Shown here: piece by piece, positions 43,211-51,926 of the stretch
Position numbering within the stretch: position 1 is the first letter of the stretch
Layout of the letters: each line of letters starts with the position of its first letter
Source: JAEKNW01 sp963678375
Lineage (GTDB): Bacteria > Cloacimonadota > Cloacimonadia > Cloacimonadales > JAFGVF01
Length of the DNA stretch: 64,000 nt
Assembly (NCBI GenBank): GCA_963678375.2
Contig: CAXXQH010000001.1
Location: 372,001 to 436,000 of the forward strand
Direction: 5' to 3'
The notes under the pieces: model-generated
What the model saw: the letters and a program-made list of their open reading frames with translations, nothing else
The model's database searches: none
What the model was told of the DNA's origin: nothing
Translations under genes and position numbers: made by a program

Positions 43211-43972
43211 ATGATTAAATTAAACATTAGAAAGACTATAAGGGAAATAGTTCAGGAAATAGTCCCTGACAACAAACTTTTAGCCATAGGATTAACTGGT
43301 AGTTATGCTAATAATTCTTATGATGAAACAAGTGATATTGACATCCTTTGTATTACATGTAATATTGCTTCATCGGGCCATATCATAATCCGAGATAAGT
43401 ATTATGTGATTAATATTGTTGACGAAAACTATATTAATGAGCTTTTCAGACATTCTAATCTTCATATTTCTGAAATTCATGGTTATTCTTATATGAAAAT
43501 AATTTATGAAAGAGAAAGAGGCTTCTTAGATAATATAATTACTCATGCTAGAGATAAAATTGGAAGCCTGCAATATGAAACTACTAAAGCAAAAGAAGAG
43601 TTTATTGCTTGGCTTGAAGAGGTACAAAAAGCAATCTCAGGATACAAGTCAAATGACCATAACAAAATGCTTCAAGGTATTCATGGCTTATCGTTTGGAA
43701 TGTTTAACACCCTCAAATACTATTATAACATAATCCCAATAACAGATAATGAGTTTTTTGATAAAATTGTTTCTTTCAATGATTTTACTCGAGCCTTAAA
43801 GAAAGCTTCTTTGCTTGCTTTTGGTCTGGTAGAAGTATCTGGGATTAAAGAACGAATAGAGAATGGCTTTCAAGTCTTTAAAGCTGTTTCTTCAAAAATC
43901 TATCCAAGTCTATCAAAGAGAGAAAAGGAATATCTTGATTTGCTAGCAAATAAAATTGATAATCTCTTCTAA
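43211..43972 (+). CDS. Nucleotidyltransferase-fold protein (MNT/ANT-like)
   Basis: 253 residues. The pol beta superfamily motif is GLTGSYANNSYDETSDIDIL: Gly30-Ser31 and the metal-binding Asp42 and Asp44, with Tyr-rich strands after. The remaining 150 residues are mostly helical and resemble the C-terminal helical bundle of aminoglycoside or minimal nucleotidyltransferases (KNDHNK-type and KYYYNIIP segments). No HEPN partner is adjacent, so a toxin-antitoxin role is not supported. Substrate unknown; coupled with the glutaredoxin gene. Confidence 0.7.
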   Translation: MIKLNIRKTIREIVQEIVPDNKLLAIGLTGSYANNSYDETSDIDILCITCNIASSGHIIIRDKYYVINIVDENYINELFRHSNLHISEIHGYSYMKIIYERERGFLDNIITHARDKIGSLQYETTKAKEEFIAWLEEVQKAISGYKSNDHNKMLQGIHGLSFGMFNTLKYYYNIIPITDNEFFDKIVSFNDFTRALKKASLLAFGLVEVSGIKERIENGFQVFKAVSSKIYPSLSKREKEYLDLLANKIDNLF

Positions 43973-43977
43973 ATGGT

Positions 43978-45108
43978 TTATTTTAACAGTAGCATTTTAC
44001 TTCTTGCTAGTTCACTCTGTTTACTCTTCAAAACACAAAGATAAAGTCCAGAAGCTACTTCTACTCCTCTTTTATCTCTTCCGTCCCAGTGAACTTTATA
44101 ATTATCAGATGTTGAAGAATCTAGCTTATAGCTTTTTACTAACTGACCTTTAAGGTTAAATATTTGAACATTCAAGTCTTTATAGTTTGCATGTAACTTA
44201 AAGCTTATGCTTGTATTAGGATTAAAAGGATTAGGATAATTACTAATTTTGATATTGCTAGGACTTGAATCAGCTTGATTATTACTAGTTACATTGTTAG
44301 TTAGGAAATAATCGATTTGTTCATTATTTTGATAACTTGCTAATAGATTTTCAAATTCTATGCGAAAGCTATCATCTCCAGTAAGATGAAATTTCATAAA
44401 AGGTACTGCTAAAGAATAAGTTATATCATTAGTTGTAATTCCTAAATGATCTTCACCAATTAAAGTAGCAATACATTTATAATCCGAAGCTAAGTTTTCA
44501 TACATTGGTATTTGATTACTTGCAGGGGGAGTAATATTGTCACTAGAACCTGACAATAGTAAAGCTGGTATATTGATTTCATTAGCATTATTAATAGCAG
44601 AAGGAGAAGTCTCAGCTGCTGCAAAATTAACTAAAGCTGAGAAGATATTAGACTGAGAGGCAGCTAATACTGAAGCACCACCACCCATTGAATGTCCAGA
44701 TACAATAGATTGATCAGCTACTGCTTGATAAAGGGGTGAGTTTTCATTTCCTCCCTCTCCATCTAGAGCTGAGTCAAGAAATATCAAATCCAGAGCAAAA
44801 TCGCTATGGCTAGGGAAAAAACCACCTTCAGTATATGGCAAAGCAACAATAAAGCCCTGACTAGTATAGAATTGTGCTAATTGAGAATAGCTGGCAGGCG
44901 AAGTAAGCCAACCATGGGCAAAGATTAGTTTAGGAAAGGTATCATCTCTACCACTTGCTTTGTTTTCACTAATTGGGTAGTATATTTTTGTATTTATCTC
45001 TCTGTTATTACGCCAACTATCAATAAATACTTTTTCGTAACTATCTACCTCAAAAGCAGATATTCCTATTGCTTGCATTAAAATTGCTATTAGTAAAATA
45101 TATTTCAT
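43978..45108 (-). CDS. Secreted alpha/beta hydrolase with C-terminal sorting domain
   Basis: 376 residues. Signal peptide KYILLIAILMQAIGISA; hydrolase domain with oxyanion HGW (FAHGWLTSPASYSQLA), nucleophile Ser in SGHSMGGGASVL, Asp in LLSGSSDNITPP and His in GEDHLGIT, similar to dienelactone hydrolase/PETase-like esterases. The C-terminal NYPNPFNPNTSISFKL, FNLKGQLVKS, GVEVASGLYLC and terminal KMLLLK form the same sorting domain as the beta-helix and GLUG proteins. Probably exported to the cell surface. Ends 5 nt from the nucleotidyltransferase stop. Confidence 0.85.
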   Translation of the reverse strand: MKYILLIAILMQAIGISAFEVDSYEKVFIDSWRNNREINTKIYYPISENKASGRDDTFPKLIFAHGWLTSPASYSQLAQFYTSQGFIVALPYTEGGFFPSHSDFALDLIFLDSALDGEGGNENSPLYQAVADQSIVSGHSMGGGASVLAASQSNIFSALVNFAAAETSPSAINNANEINIPALLLSGSSDNITPPASNQIPMYENLASDYKCIATLIGEDHLGITTNDITYSLAVPFMKFHLTGDDSFRIEFENLLASYQNNEQIDYFLTNNVTSNNQADSSPSNIKISNYPNPFNPNTSISFKLHANYKDLNVQIFNLKGQLVKSYKLDSSTSDNYKVHWDGRDKRGVEVASGLYLCVLKSKQSELARSKMLLLK

Positions 45109-45654
45109 ATTTACCTCATCTATATTAGATTAATAAGATTATACTCGTAGAACTAGAAAAGACAAGTTAAATCTTTTTTTTGGTTCTAGCTTTTTCTCTC
45201 TAAATCATCTATATTTTTAAAGGTTTGTTCAAACATAAATTCTCCTATTGTGCAAGAAAGTATTTGCCTTAGACAATACATTAAAATAATTATCTTAAGG
45301 ATGTAATTAAAGTAAAGAAGATTTATCCCTGATTGTCTAAAAAGAAAGAAACTATCCACTAATTTATCTAATTTCACTAAGGTGTGAATTAAAATTAGCA
45401 GAAATCCCATAAAATCCCTGACAGGGATATTCAAAGACTGTTCAAATTAACTAATTGATTTTCAATATTTTATTTTTTTTTAATAGCTTAACTAGTGCAC
45501 TCTTTTTATTAATTACTCTATACTTTTGGAATTGAATTATTGCTTGCATTGAAGTTAGATCTATAAACTTGAGATAAATCTTCTTAAATCCTGAAAGGAT
45601 GCAGATATAATAGGCAGGGTTCGCAAAACCCTGTGTAATAATCCCCCACATACC

Positions 45655-45718
45655 TGAGCCCCGGAGGGGCGATAATATACTAGCTAAAAAAATGATATTG
45701 TCGCCCCTCTAGGGCTCA
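45655..45718. repeat. Long imperfect inverted repeat (24-nt arms)
   Basis: Left arm 45655-45678 and right arm 45695-45718 pair at 21 of 24 positions (23 of 24 if G-U pairs are allowed), with a 16-nt loop. The arms contain GAGCCCCGGAGGGGCGA, a sequence family often seen in FCB intergenic repeats. Two smaller hairpins follow. May be a REP-like element or a terminator. Confidence 0.8.
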
Positions 45719-45931
45719 CTTCTGCTCGTAATATATGGAGTGTCTTGCGAGCACTCCCTATTATATGTCATCCCTTCGGGATATAAGAGGACTTGTTTCT
45801 TACTAGTGTGTTTTTTTTGTCTAAAAGAGGATTTCCACTTCAACAATATCAATAATAATGTCACACCTCCACAATCAAACAAGCAAACATATAGCATTTT
45901 TTAATTAACTATCAGACGTCCATTATTTATT

Positions 45932-45985
45932 AGTCTAATGGAAGTCTAATAAAGACCTAGTAGATACACAATAGAGACCCAATAA
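45932..45985 (+). repeat. Five phased 11-nt repeats
   Basis: Consecutive near-copies AGTCTAATGGA, AGTCTAATAA, AGACCTAGTAG, ATACACAATAG, AGACCCAATAA in almost perfect 11-nt register. They lie about 125 bp upstream of the 155-aa protein gene. A two-unit variant (AGTCTAGTAGAGTCTAACAA) occurs near 51850, upstream of mgtE. Helically phased sites suggest protein binding or curvature. Confidence 0.6.
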
Positions 45986-46109
45986 ACAAGGAAATTAGAA
46001 GAGACAAAACAATAAATTTCAACTTTTTGTGAGAATGTGGAGCAAAAGTAAAAAAATGGACCCTATTAATATATGAAAGAGAAAAATATTAACTACAAAG
46101 GAGGAAAAA

Positions 46110-46577
46110 ATGAAAGTAAAGTACAGATTAGGAGTTAAGAGTTATTCAGGTAAAGCAGATGGCTTAATTTATGCTAATTTTGCAAGTAGAAATGTTGTTA
46201 TTGGCAAGATGCCATCAGTTAAAAGACAAGCTACTGAGCAAAATATTCTCATAGGAAACAGATCGCGGATGATTGCTCAAATTTATGAAAAGGTCTCATC
46301 AGCTTATAAACAGGATTTAGAGCTATATACCTATAAACTCTATAGTCTTGAAGACTATCAAGAAAGAATTGCTGGAAATAAGTATTCCACTTTCTGTAAG
46401 CTAATTTGGGCAGCCTTGGAGGATAAGGAGAATCCTCTTGATATTGATGATTTGATTATTAACGGTTTATCCTCAGAAAACTGTAGTAAAATCAAATCTC
46501 TACAAACAGCAATTATTAATGAGTACTTGCCAGAGGTTCCTGGTTATGAAGAACTTACTGCTGATATTATGAGCTAG
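46110..46577 (+). CDS. Lineage-specific protein of unknown function
   Basis: 155 residues with a strong AAAGGAGG Shine-Dalgarno. N-terminal part is basic and Gly-rich (LGVKSYSGKADGLIYANF, VVIGKMPSVKRQ) and resembles proteins I associate with Cloacimonadota-like genomes; the C-terminal part is helical (LPEVPGYEELTADIM). No domain recognised. Preceded by the phased repeats and followed by a terminator, so monocistronic. Confidence 0.65.
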   Translation: MKVKYRLGVKSYSGKADGLIYANFASRNVVIGKMPSVKRQATEQNILIGNRSRMIAQIYEKVSSAYKQDLELYTYKLYSLEDYQERIAGNKYSTFCKLIWAALEDKENPLDIDDLIINGLSSENCSKIKSLQTAIINEYLPEVPGYEELTADIMS

Positions 46578-46580
46578 AGA

Positions 46581-46604
46581 AAAGCCCTGACTGAGCAGGG
46601 CTTT
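46581..46604 (+). terminator. Terminator after the 155-aa protein gene
   Basis: Perfect 9-bp stem AAAGCCCTG / CAGGGCTTT with a 6-nt loop; the following tract is only moderately T-rich. Also able to act for the convergent GLUG-protein gene. Confidence 0.8.
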
Positions 46605-46631
46605 CATAATTTATTGATTAGTTAACTGATA

Positions 46632-47975
46632 CTACTTCATCAAAATCATTTTATGACTTTCTCTTTTACTATCTGTAACAATCTTAGTAAAATATATTCC
46701 TGAAACTACTTTTTTATTATTATCATCTTTACCATTCCAGCTAAAGCTATGCTGACCTAAAGGTAATTTTCCTTGATGAAGAGTTCTAACCTTCTGGCCT
46801 TTAAGATTATAGATGTTTAAAGATACATTTTCATCAGCCATTAAAGTGAAGGAAATCCTTGTCTGAGGATTAAATGGATTAGGATAGTTTTCAAGTTTGA
46901 GTGAAAGATCAATTACTTCATTAGATTCATTTGCTACTGGACTAGTTGATTGTAGATATGGGTAGCCTTCATTAAGCATCTGAGAGTCCTCAAACCAATC
47001 TGTCTGAAAATCCCATCCTACATAAGTATTATCACTATATGGGAATGTCATGTCATCACTGCTTCTTCCCTGGCCACCATCACTAGTAGCATATTCAGAA
47101 GCATCAATATCCCAATAGCTATTTATGATTTGAGCATTTACATGATTTTCACCGGCAAATCCACCTACTAAATAATTATTTTCTACAAGGACTTTTCCAA
47201 TAGAATAGCAGTTTTGAATAATAGCATCATTCATTTCAGCGACAATTTTAGCATTATAACCAATAAAACCACCGACTAAACCATCAATCTCAGATGTCAC
47301 ATCACCTAATGAATAGCAATTTATGATAGCAGAATCTCTGTTCACACCAACAAAGCCACCAGCCCTTACATATGAACCATATTCACCGCTAGCGTTAACA
47401 TCAACATTGGTAAAGCATGACTCTACATGACTGTTACCAACATTACCACCTATTAGACCACCTACCCAATATTCCGCATTAATAGAACCTATTGCAAAAC
47501 AGTTTGTTATGCTACAGCCAGTAGAATATCCAGCCAAAGAACCTGCATAACCTTGAGCTGTAATATCAAGATTGATTAATCCTAAATCGCTGACACTTGC
47601 AGAGTTTAATTCTCCGAAGAAGCCAACATTTTCTGTGTTTGGTCTATTAATGTAAATACCTGAGATAACATGATTATTTCCGTTATAGCTACCTGTGAAT
47701 CTTTCAAAATCAACTTCTGAATGCCAATAACCTAATGGAGACCAACCTTGACCATTATTTATATTCTGACTCTGGGAAGCATCAATATCTGCTGTTTGAA
47801 TAAAATTACTTGTCCAAGAATCTGTATTTTCACTTACCCATAACAAATTTTCAAAAGAAGCTATCTGGTATGGATCACTAGCAGAGCCAGATCCCTGGGG
47901 CATTAATGCCTGAGCAAAAAGTGATAAAACTACAACATTAAATAAAATAATAATCCCTACAATTTTAATCTTCAT
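46632..47975 (-). CDS. Secreted GLUG-repeat protein with C-terminal sorting domain
   Basis: 447 residues. Signal peptide KIKIVGIIILFNVVVLSLFAQA. The mature N-terminus has GSGSASDPYQIASFENLLWV and ADIDAS, the entry of the GLUG/beta-helix fold; rungs such as NVGFFGEL, YAGSLAGYS, WVGGLIGGN, RAGGFVGVN, LVGGFIGYN and LVGGFAGEN are GLUG motifs separated by NCYS-type turns. The C-terminal ENYPNPFNPQTRISFTL, NLKGQKVRTL and KMILMK form the same sorting domain as the two other surface proteins in this window. Surface adhesin or passenger is likely. Confidence 0.85.
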   Translation of the reverse strand: MKIKIVGIIILFNVVVLSLFAQALMPQGSGSASDPYQIASFENLLWVSENTDSWTSNFIQTADIDASQSQNINNGQGWSPLGYWHSEVDFERFTGSYNGNNHVISGIYINRPNTENVGFFGELNSASVSDLGLINLDITAQGYAGSLAGYSTGCSITNCFAIGSINAEYWVGGLIGGNVGNSHVESCFTNVDVNASGEYGSYVRAGGFVGVNRDSAIINCYSLGDVTSEIDGLVGGFIGYNAKIVAEMNDAIIQNCYSIGKVLVENNYLVGGFAGENHVNAQIINSYWDIDASEYATSDGGQGRSSDDMTFPYSDNTYVGWDFQTDWFEDSQMLNEGYPYLQSTSPVANESNEVIDLSLKLENYPNPFNPQTRISFTLMADENVSLNIYNLKGQKVRTLHQGKLPLGQHSFSWNGKDDNNKKVVSGIYFTKIVTDSKRESHKMILMK

Positions 47976-48231
47976 CTTTTCTCCTAAGTCTTATTTCATT
48001 AACACTGTTAATAAATGCAAATTTCCTTAGTAACTTAAAAGTGTCAAGAATGAATCAAAGTCTTATAAAAAAAAGCTCTCTCTCAAGCAGACCGGTCTTC
48101 CTCAACCGCAGGTAAGGGACTTCGGGCTGAGAACAACAATCCCCTTTCAGCTCGTAAGAGCGGTATGAGAGGGGTGCCGTAAGGCGGGGAGAGTAACATT
48201 CCCCTTTCTTAACAAGCCATAATCTTGTTTT
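47976..48231. repeat. Intergenic hairpin repeat, long copy (G1)
   Basis: Positions about 48072-48208 carry the long form of a repeat found in inverse orientation at 53276-53402. Both forms hold CTCTCTCAAGCAGACCGGTC, CCCCTTTCAGCTCGTAAGAG (with base changes in the second copy), ATGAGAGGGGTG and AAGGCGGGGAGAGTAA. The inner 73 bp recur at 60235-60307 and 60687-60760. Several small stems form within it. No gene here. Confidence 0.8.
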
Positions 48232-49329
48232 TCAATCTTTCTTACTTTCATATAATTTCCCCCATTTTATAATTTCTTCAGGTAATTTAGGCAACCCCTC
48301 CGCTCTTTCAGAAAGCTGGTGATATACTTCAATGAAAGAGGAGAAACCATTTTCTAAGCAAAGCTCAATTCCCTCTCTACCCTGATATTTTTCAATGTGA
48401 TAGGCCATGAATAAAGCAGGTATACAAAGATATTTATCCCAAAATTGACCATAGGTCCCTTGGAGAGCAAGCTCTCTTTTCTTAGTAATATCTTCATCAT
48501 CTGAGAAAATAACTTTCGCCTTATCTCTAAGTGTTTCAAAGGCCTTTTTTTCCTTATCTTTAATATTCTGGCTTTGGTCATAAATTTCAGCTATTTCTTT
48601 CCCATTGGCAATATAATGGGCCAAGCCTTCATTAAACATTAGAGTAATAACATCATCAGCAAAGCTTTTATTACCATCACCTTTCCATTTTTCCTTATTA
48701 AAATCAGCAAAAAGTGCATGAAATACTTCATGAGACATAACATTTTGTAGAGTCTTAATCTTTTGATCTATACTTTGCCCATAAGTAGTGTTAACAAGAG
48801 TAAGATTAAAGATTATTGCAGATTTTCCACTTTGTGAAAGCTGATATTTGTTATTCTTGCATTCATATTTGAAAGTCATAGCATCCCCCCATTTCCACCC
48901 TGTCACAGAAAAAAATACTTCATAGGTTGAATTAGGTTGCCATGTGTTGGGAAAATAGTAACCTGCTCTTTCATATACTTGGTCTAAGAAGTCATTTTTG
49001 GAAATGTGTTGTATTAATTCAGTGATTTCTTCCTTCTGAGAACAAGCATCTTTTATCAGATAATCAATCTCTGGCAAAGAATCACCTTGCAAAAACTTAC
49101 TTAAGATAGTTTCAAAAGTCTCTGCATGCTCTTCATTTTGTAATAATAATTGCTCCATCAGCTGATTAGCTGGTAGCATTGCAATTCTTGATATAGATTG
49201 AGACTTATTTTCTTGATTAAGCCATTTAAGAGTTTGCTGGGCATCTTTAATCTTGATATCCAATCTTTTAGTTGCTGTAAGACTGGTTACCATACAAGAA
49301 GACATAATAAGTATAATTATTACTAGCAT
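48232..49329 (-). CDS. Putative zinc metallopeptidase lipoprotein (DUF5700-like)
   Basis: 365 residues. The N-terminus MLVIIILIMSSCMV looks like a lipoprotein signal (Cys12). The zinc site is His200-Glu201-x2-His204 (SHEVFHALF) with Glu234 thirty residues later in NEGLAHYI, a gluzincin arrangement. The segment YEVFFSVTGWKWGDAM precedes it. I associate this combination with DUF5700/DUF2268-type putative Zn proteases of Bacteroidota, but the family match is by memory. Last gene of the TetR unit, 7 nt after the aspartic-protease-like gene. Confidence 0.65.
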   Translation of the reverse strand: MLVIIILIMSSCMVTSLTATKRLDIKIKDAQQTLKWLNQENKSQSISRIAMLPANQLMEQLLLQNEEHAETFETILSKFLQGDSLPEIDYLIKDACSQKEEITELIQHISKNDFLDQVYERAGYYFPNTWQPNSTYEVFFSVTGWKWGDAMTFKYECKNNKYQLSQSGKSAIIFNLTLVNTTYGQSIDQKIKTLQNVMSHEVFHALFADFNKEKWKGDGNKSFADDVITLMFNEGLAHYIANGKEIAEIYDQSQNIKDKEKKAFETLRDKAKVIFSDDEDITKKRELALQGTYGQFWDKYLCIPALFMAYHIEKYQGREGIELCLENGFSSFIEVYHQLSERAEGLPKLPEEIIKWGKLYESKKD

Positions 49330-49336
49330 AAGTTAA

Positions 49337-50260
49337 TCAATGAATTATTATGTAGTTTTTTGAATTTCTTCTATCAAGTGTCAGAGTCATATATTTTAAA
49401 ATATCACTGCCAATATAAATGCCTAATGGATATTCTGAAACTATGTCTCTTTGCATATGTTTAACTCTGGGATATTCAATAGAAAAATTCTTATTTCCTA
49501 GCTGAATATCAATAAGTCCTGGATAAAATCTACCACTTTTATCCTCAACAAGTTCATCCTTATCAAGTAAAGCAGAATTAATTTCAGAATGACTCTTCCC
49601 TGTATCAAGATAAATTATTGCATCCTTCCCATTAACTTTACCAATAAAATGAATACCATAAGGATGATAAGGTAAATCTAATAGGTGGATTTTTTCACCT
49701 TCTAAGTTAATATCTTCCTGACTAAGAGCTAGTATTCTTGCTTCATAATCAAGGGTAAAGATGCAATTCTGCAAATACTTTAAACCTATCAAACCATTCA
49801 TAGGGCTTGTTGAAAAGATTGACCAATCAACAAGGGTTGACTTCTCTTTCTCATAAGTCTTGTTCAAGAATTTAAAAGTCGGAAGTTCTATTTCTACAGC
49901 TTCACCTCTAATTTCGCCATTAGGTGTATAAGTATAAGACTTTTTAATCTCTTTATAATCTATCTTATCAGAAATAGCATTTGAAATAATAATGTTACCA
50001 TTGTTTCCAAAATCAAGAATCAGAGGATAAGAACTTTCTCCAAAAACAAGATCAAGATGTGGCATACCAAAGTCTTTATCTAAGCTAATCTTATAAGTAT
50101 CTGCTTCTTGATAATGCTTAAAAATTTCTTCTTTATAAAGACATTTCAGTCTTTCAAAATCAACTAATCTAGTTCTATCTCTAAAATATTGTGTTAAGGC
50201 TTGGGCCTCTACAAATGATACTAAAGATAATATTCCTAAGAATGGTAGTAATCTTAGCAT
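49337..50260 (-). CDS. Secreted aspartic-protease-like (retropepsin fold) protein
   Basis: 307 residues with a signal peptide (LRLLPFLGILSLVSFVEA). Two half-sites resemble clan AA peptidases: LILDFGNNGNIIIS, where Asp83 takes the catalytic place but with Phe-Gly-Asn after it, and AIIYLDTGKSHSEIN with canonical Asp219-Thr-Gly. NGLIGLKYLQNCIFTLDY matches the hydrophobic-hydrophobic-Gly (G-L-D/K) strand seen after the first motif. Activity is uncertain because the first motif is diverged. Overlaps the membrane-protein gene by one base. Confidence 0.65.
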   Translation of the reverse strand: MLRLLPFLGILSLVSFVEAQALTQYFRDRTRLVDFERLKCLYKEEIFKHYQEADTYKISLDKDFGMPHLDLVFGESSYPLILDFGNNGNIIISNAISDKIDYKEIKKSYTYTPNGEIRGEAVEIELPTFKFLNKTYEKEKSTLVDWSIFSTSPMNGLIGLKYLQNCIFTLDYEARILALSQEDINLEGEKIHLLDLPYHPYGIHFIGKVNGKDAIIYLDTGKSHSEINSALLDKDELVEDKSGRFYPGLIDIQLGNKNFSIEYPRVKHMQRDIVSEYPLGIYIGSDILKYMTLTLDRRNSKNYIIIH

Positions 50261-51123
50261 TAAGCCTCCTTATTCTTGATTTCTCTTAGCATCAACCAAG
50301 AAAATATAATTGAAATTAAATTTATGCTAGGAATAATAAATATCACAGGTATAACATTATATCCTTGCACTTTCATACCGATTATTTTAGCAGATAGAGC
50401 AGTCATCAAAATAGATAAAAAGATTAGGTAGATAGTCCCAAATACATAAGCAAAATGATGTTTTCTAATCATAAGAAAACCACACACAAGAGCCATAGGC
50501 AAGAGTAGAGCTAAATCAAAACCTTGCACAATCATTGTTGTGTAATGGTCAATACCTTTAGGATAAATTTGCCCTGAAATAAGCGGAGGAAGAATAATGC
50601 TTAGCCATAGTAATGCTATTAATAAAGCATTAATGATTAAGAATATTCCAGATGATTTAAGAGGAGTATTGTCTGTAAAACCTTTATTTACTTCTGCATA
50701 ATCAATAGACATCAGATGGAGGATAAGAGCAAAGAAAGAAGCTCCTAAAAGGATAACATAGACTAAAAACATCTTATTGTACATACCCATTGCTAAATAA
50801 AAGAGATATGTTACAAAGAAGTAGAAAAGACTACCACCTAAGATGACTGAAGACTTAGGTGATTTCCTGATATACATAATCAAAGAAAAAATGACTAGTG
50901 GAATCGCAACAAACAGAGTTACATAGTCTTGAGCTATCCCTTGAATTGCTACTTCTGCAGACATGTCTTTGTAAAGACCAAGGCCATGAATCTCAATTTC
51001 TTGGCCTCTTATTGACTGATATGTAAATCTACCTGGTCCTGATTTATCCAAAATTCCTAAAAGCGAAGCAAGTAGTGAAAATATTATTATTATGATAGAT
51101 AAACTTATGATTTGCTTTTTCAT
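50260..51123 (-). CDS. Multi-pass membrane protein, family of unknown function
   Basis: 287 residues, about eight helices. The N-terminal loop GQEIEIHGLGLYKDMSAEVAIQGIAQDYVTLFVAIP is distinctive and belongs to a family seen in Firmicutes and related bacteria with no known role. It is directly between a TetR regulator (4-nt overlap) and a secreted protease-like gene (1-nt overlap), suggesting one regulated module, perhaps sensing or transport. Confidence 0.6.
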   Translation of the reverse strand: MKKQIISLSIIIIIFSLLASLLGILDKSGPGRFTYQSIRGQEIEIHGLGLYKDMSAEVAIQGIAQDYVTLFVAIPLVIFSLIMYIRKSPKSSVILGGSLFYFFVTYLFYLAMGMYNKMFLVYVILLGASFFALILHLMSIDYAEVNKGFTDNTPLKSSGIFLIINALLIALLWLSIILPPLISGQIYPKGIDHYTTMIVQGFDLALLLPMALVCGFLMIRKHHFAYVFGTIYLIFLSILMTALSAKIIGMKVQGYNVIPVIFIIPSINLISIIFSWLMLREIKNKEA

Positions 51124-51728
51124 TGCCTTTTCTCCTCTCTTTTTATGTAATAATCAATAATTCCCATTGCTGTTCTTATAACTCTCTGCTTTAGTTCCAT
51201 TAAATCAGGGAAGAAAGACCTTCCTGTCACATACTTAGCCATTTGCCCATGTATATAAGAATGAATGGTATCGGTAATTTCCTCACCTATTCCAGTAAGT
51301 TTATAATTAGGATAACATTCACTTAAAAAGAGACAAAACTTCTGCCTAGGCATAACTATCACTTCTTTAATTTTATCGGGTATTGGGCCTCCAATATTAT
51401 CAAACCAAATTAAACTATACCACCCCTTATTAGCTAGATAGAAATCAAGTAGATGTTCAAAGAAATACTCCATCTTATTATCGTCATTTTTTACCTGAGA
51501 TACCTGTTCCATTACCCTATTGACCATCCTAATCATTACTGCTTCTAGACAATCCCACCTTAACATATCCAAGCTCTGATAATAATTATAAATGTTAGGG
51601 TGTGAACACCCCATTCTAGTCGCAATATCTCTAATTGTAACAGAATTACTAGAGCCTCTCTCATTTATTATAGTTAGAGTTTCTTCAATAATATTATCTT
51701 TACTTATCTTCTTTCTCGTTTGCCTCAT
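51120..51728 (-). CDS. TetR/AcrR family transcriptional regulator
   Basis: 202 residues. N-terminal HTH: KDNIIEETLTIINERGSSNSVTIRDIATRMGCSHPNIYNYY with the recognition helix at about 39-50. The C-terminal ligand-binding half is helical (YLANKGWYSLIWF, HSYIHGQMAKY). It is first in the four-gene unit and probably autoregulates it; the upstream region (51729-51926) is shared with the divergent mgtE gene, but I cannot pick a convincing palindromic operator. Confidence 0.88.
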   Translation of the reverse strand: MRQTRKKISKDNIIEETLTIINERGSSNSVTIRDIATRMGCSHPNIYNYYQSLDMLRWDCLEAVMIRMVNRVMEQVSQVKNDDNKMEYFFEHLLDFYLANKGWYSLIWFDNIGGPIPDKIKEVIVMPRQKFCLFLSECYPNYKLTGIGEEITDTIHSYIHGQMAKYVTGRSFFPDLMELKQRVIRTAMGIIDYYIKREEKRQ

Positions 51729-51926
51729 ATTAGGACCTTTTATTTTATTACCTTTGGTAATTTTTTCTGTATAAGATATTATGTCAAGATTTTTTATAAA
51801 ATAAATTCTCTTTCCAGAAAACTATATTCTACCCTCTTTCATTTAAGCTAGTCTAGTAGAGTCTAACAATTAATTTGACACAAGATTGATCTTAAATAGT
51901 CTGGTCCAAAAGGGTAAGGAGTCAAT

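Larger units (their letters stand above)
45109..46109. other. 1-kb gene-free region rich in hairpins
   Basis: Two reading frames at 45186-45434 and 45709-45897 overlap palindromes and lack convincing ribosome-binding sites, so I call no gene. Contents: ATCCCTGACAGGGAT-type hairpin near 45414-45428; CAGGGTT/AACCCTG hairpin at 45615-45633; a long inverted repeat at 45655-45718; hairpins at 45736-45757 and 45770-45782; five 11-nt phased repeats at 45932-45985; and a possible decayed insertion-sequence end at 46035-46062. Confidence 0.6.

Noticed and set aside
43211..43972. MNT-HEPN toxin-antitoxin module
   Set aside because: The nucleotidyltransferase-like protein is long (253 aa) and has no HEPN gene next to it; its partner is a glutaredoxin.
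45186..45434. 82-codon minus-strand frame MNIPVRDFMGF...
   Set aside because: Starts inside a palindromic repeat and has no recognisable domain or ribosome-binding site.
45709..45897. 62-codon minus-strand frame in the palindrome block
   Set aside because: Covers hairpins at 45736-45782, whose structure accounts for the sequence; no start signal.
51729..51926. M-box (Mg2+) riboswitch before mgtE
   Set aside because: The leader is short, AT-rich and lacks the conserved M-box helices and purine-rich motifs.
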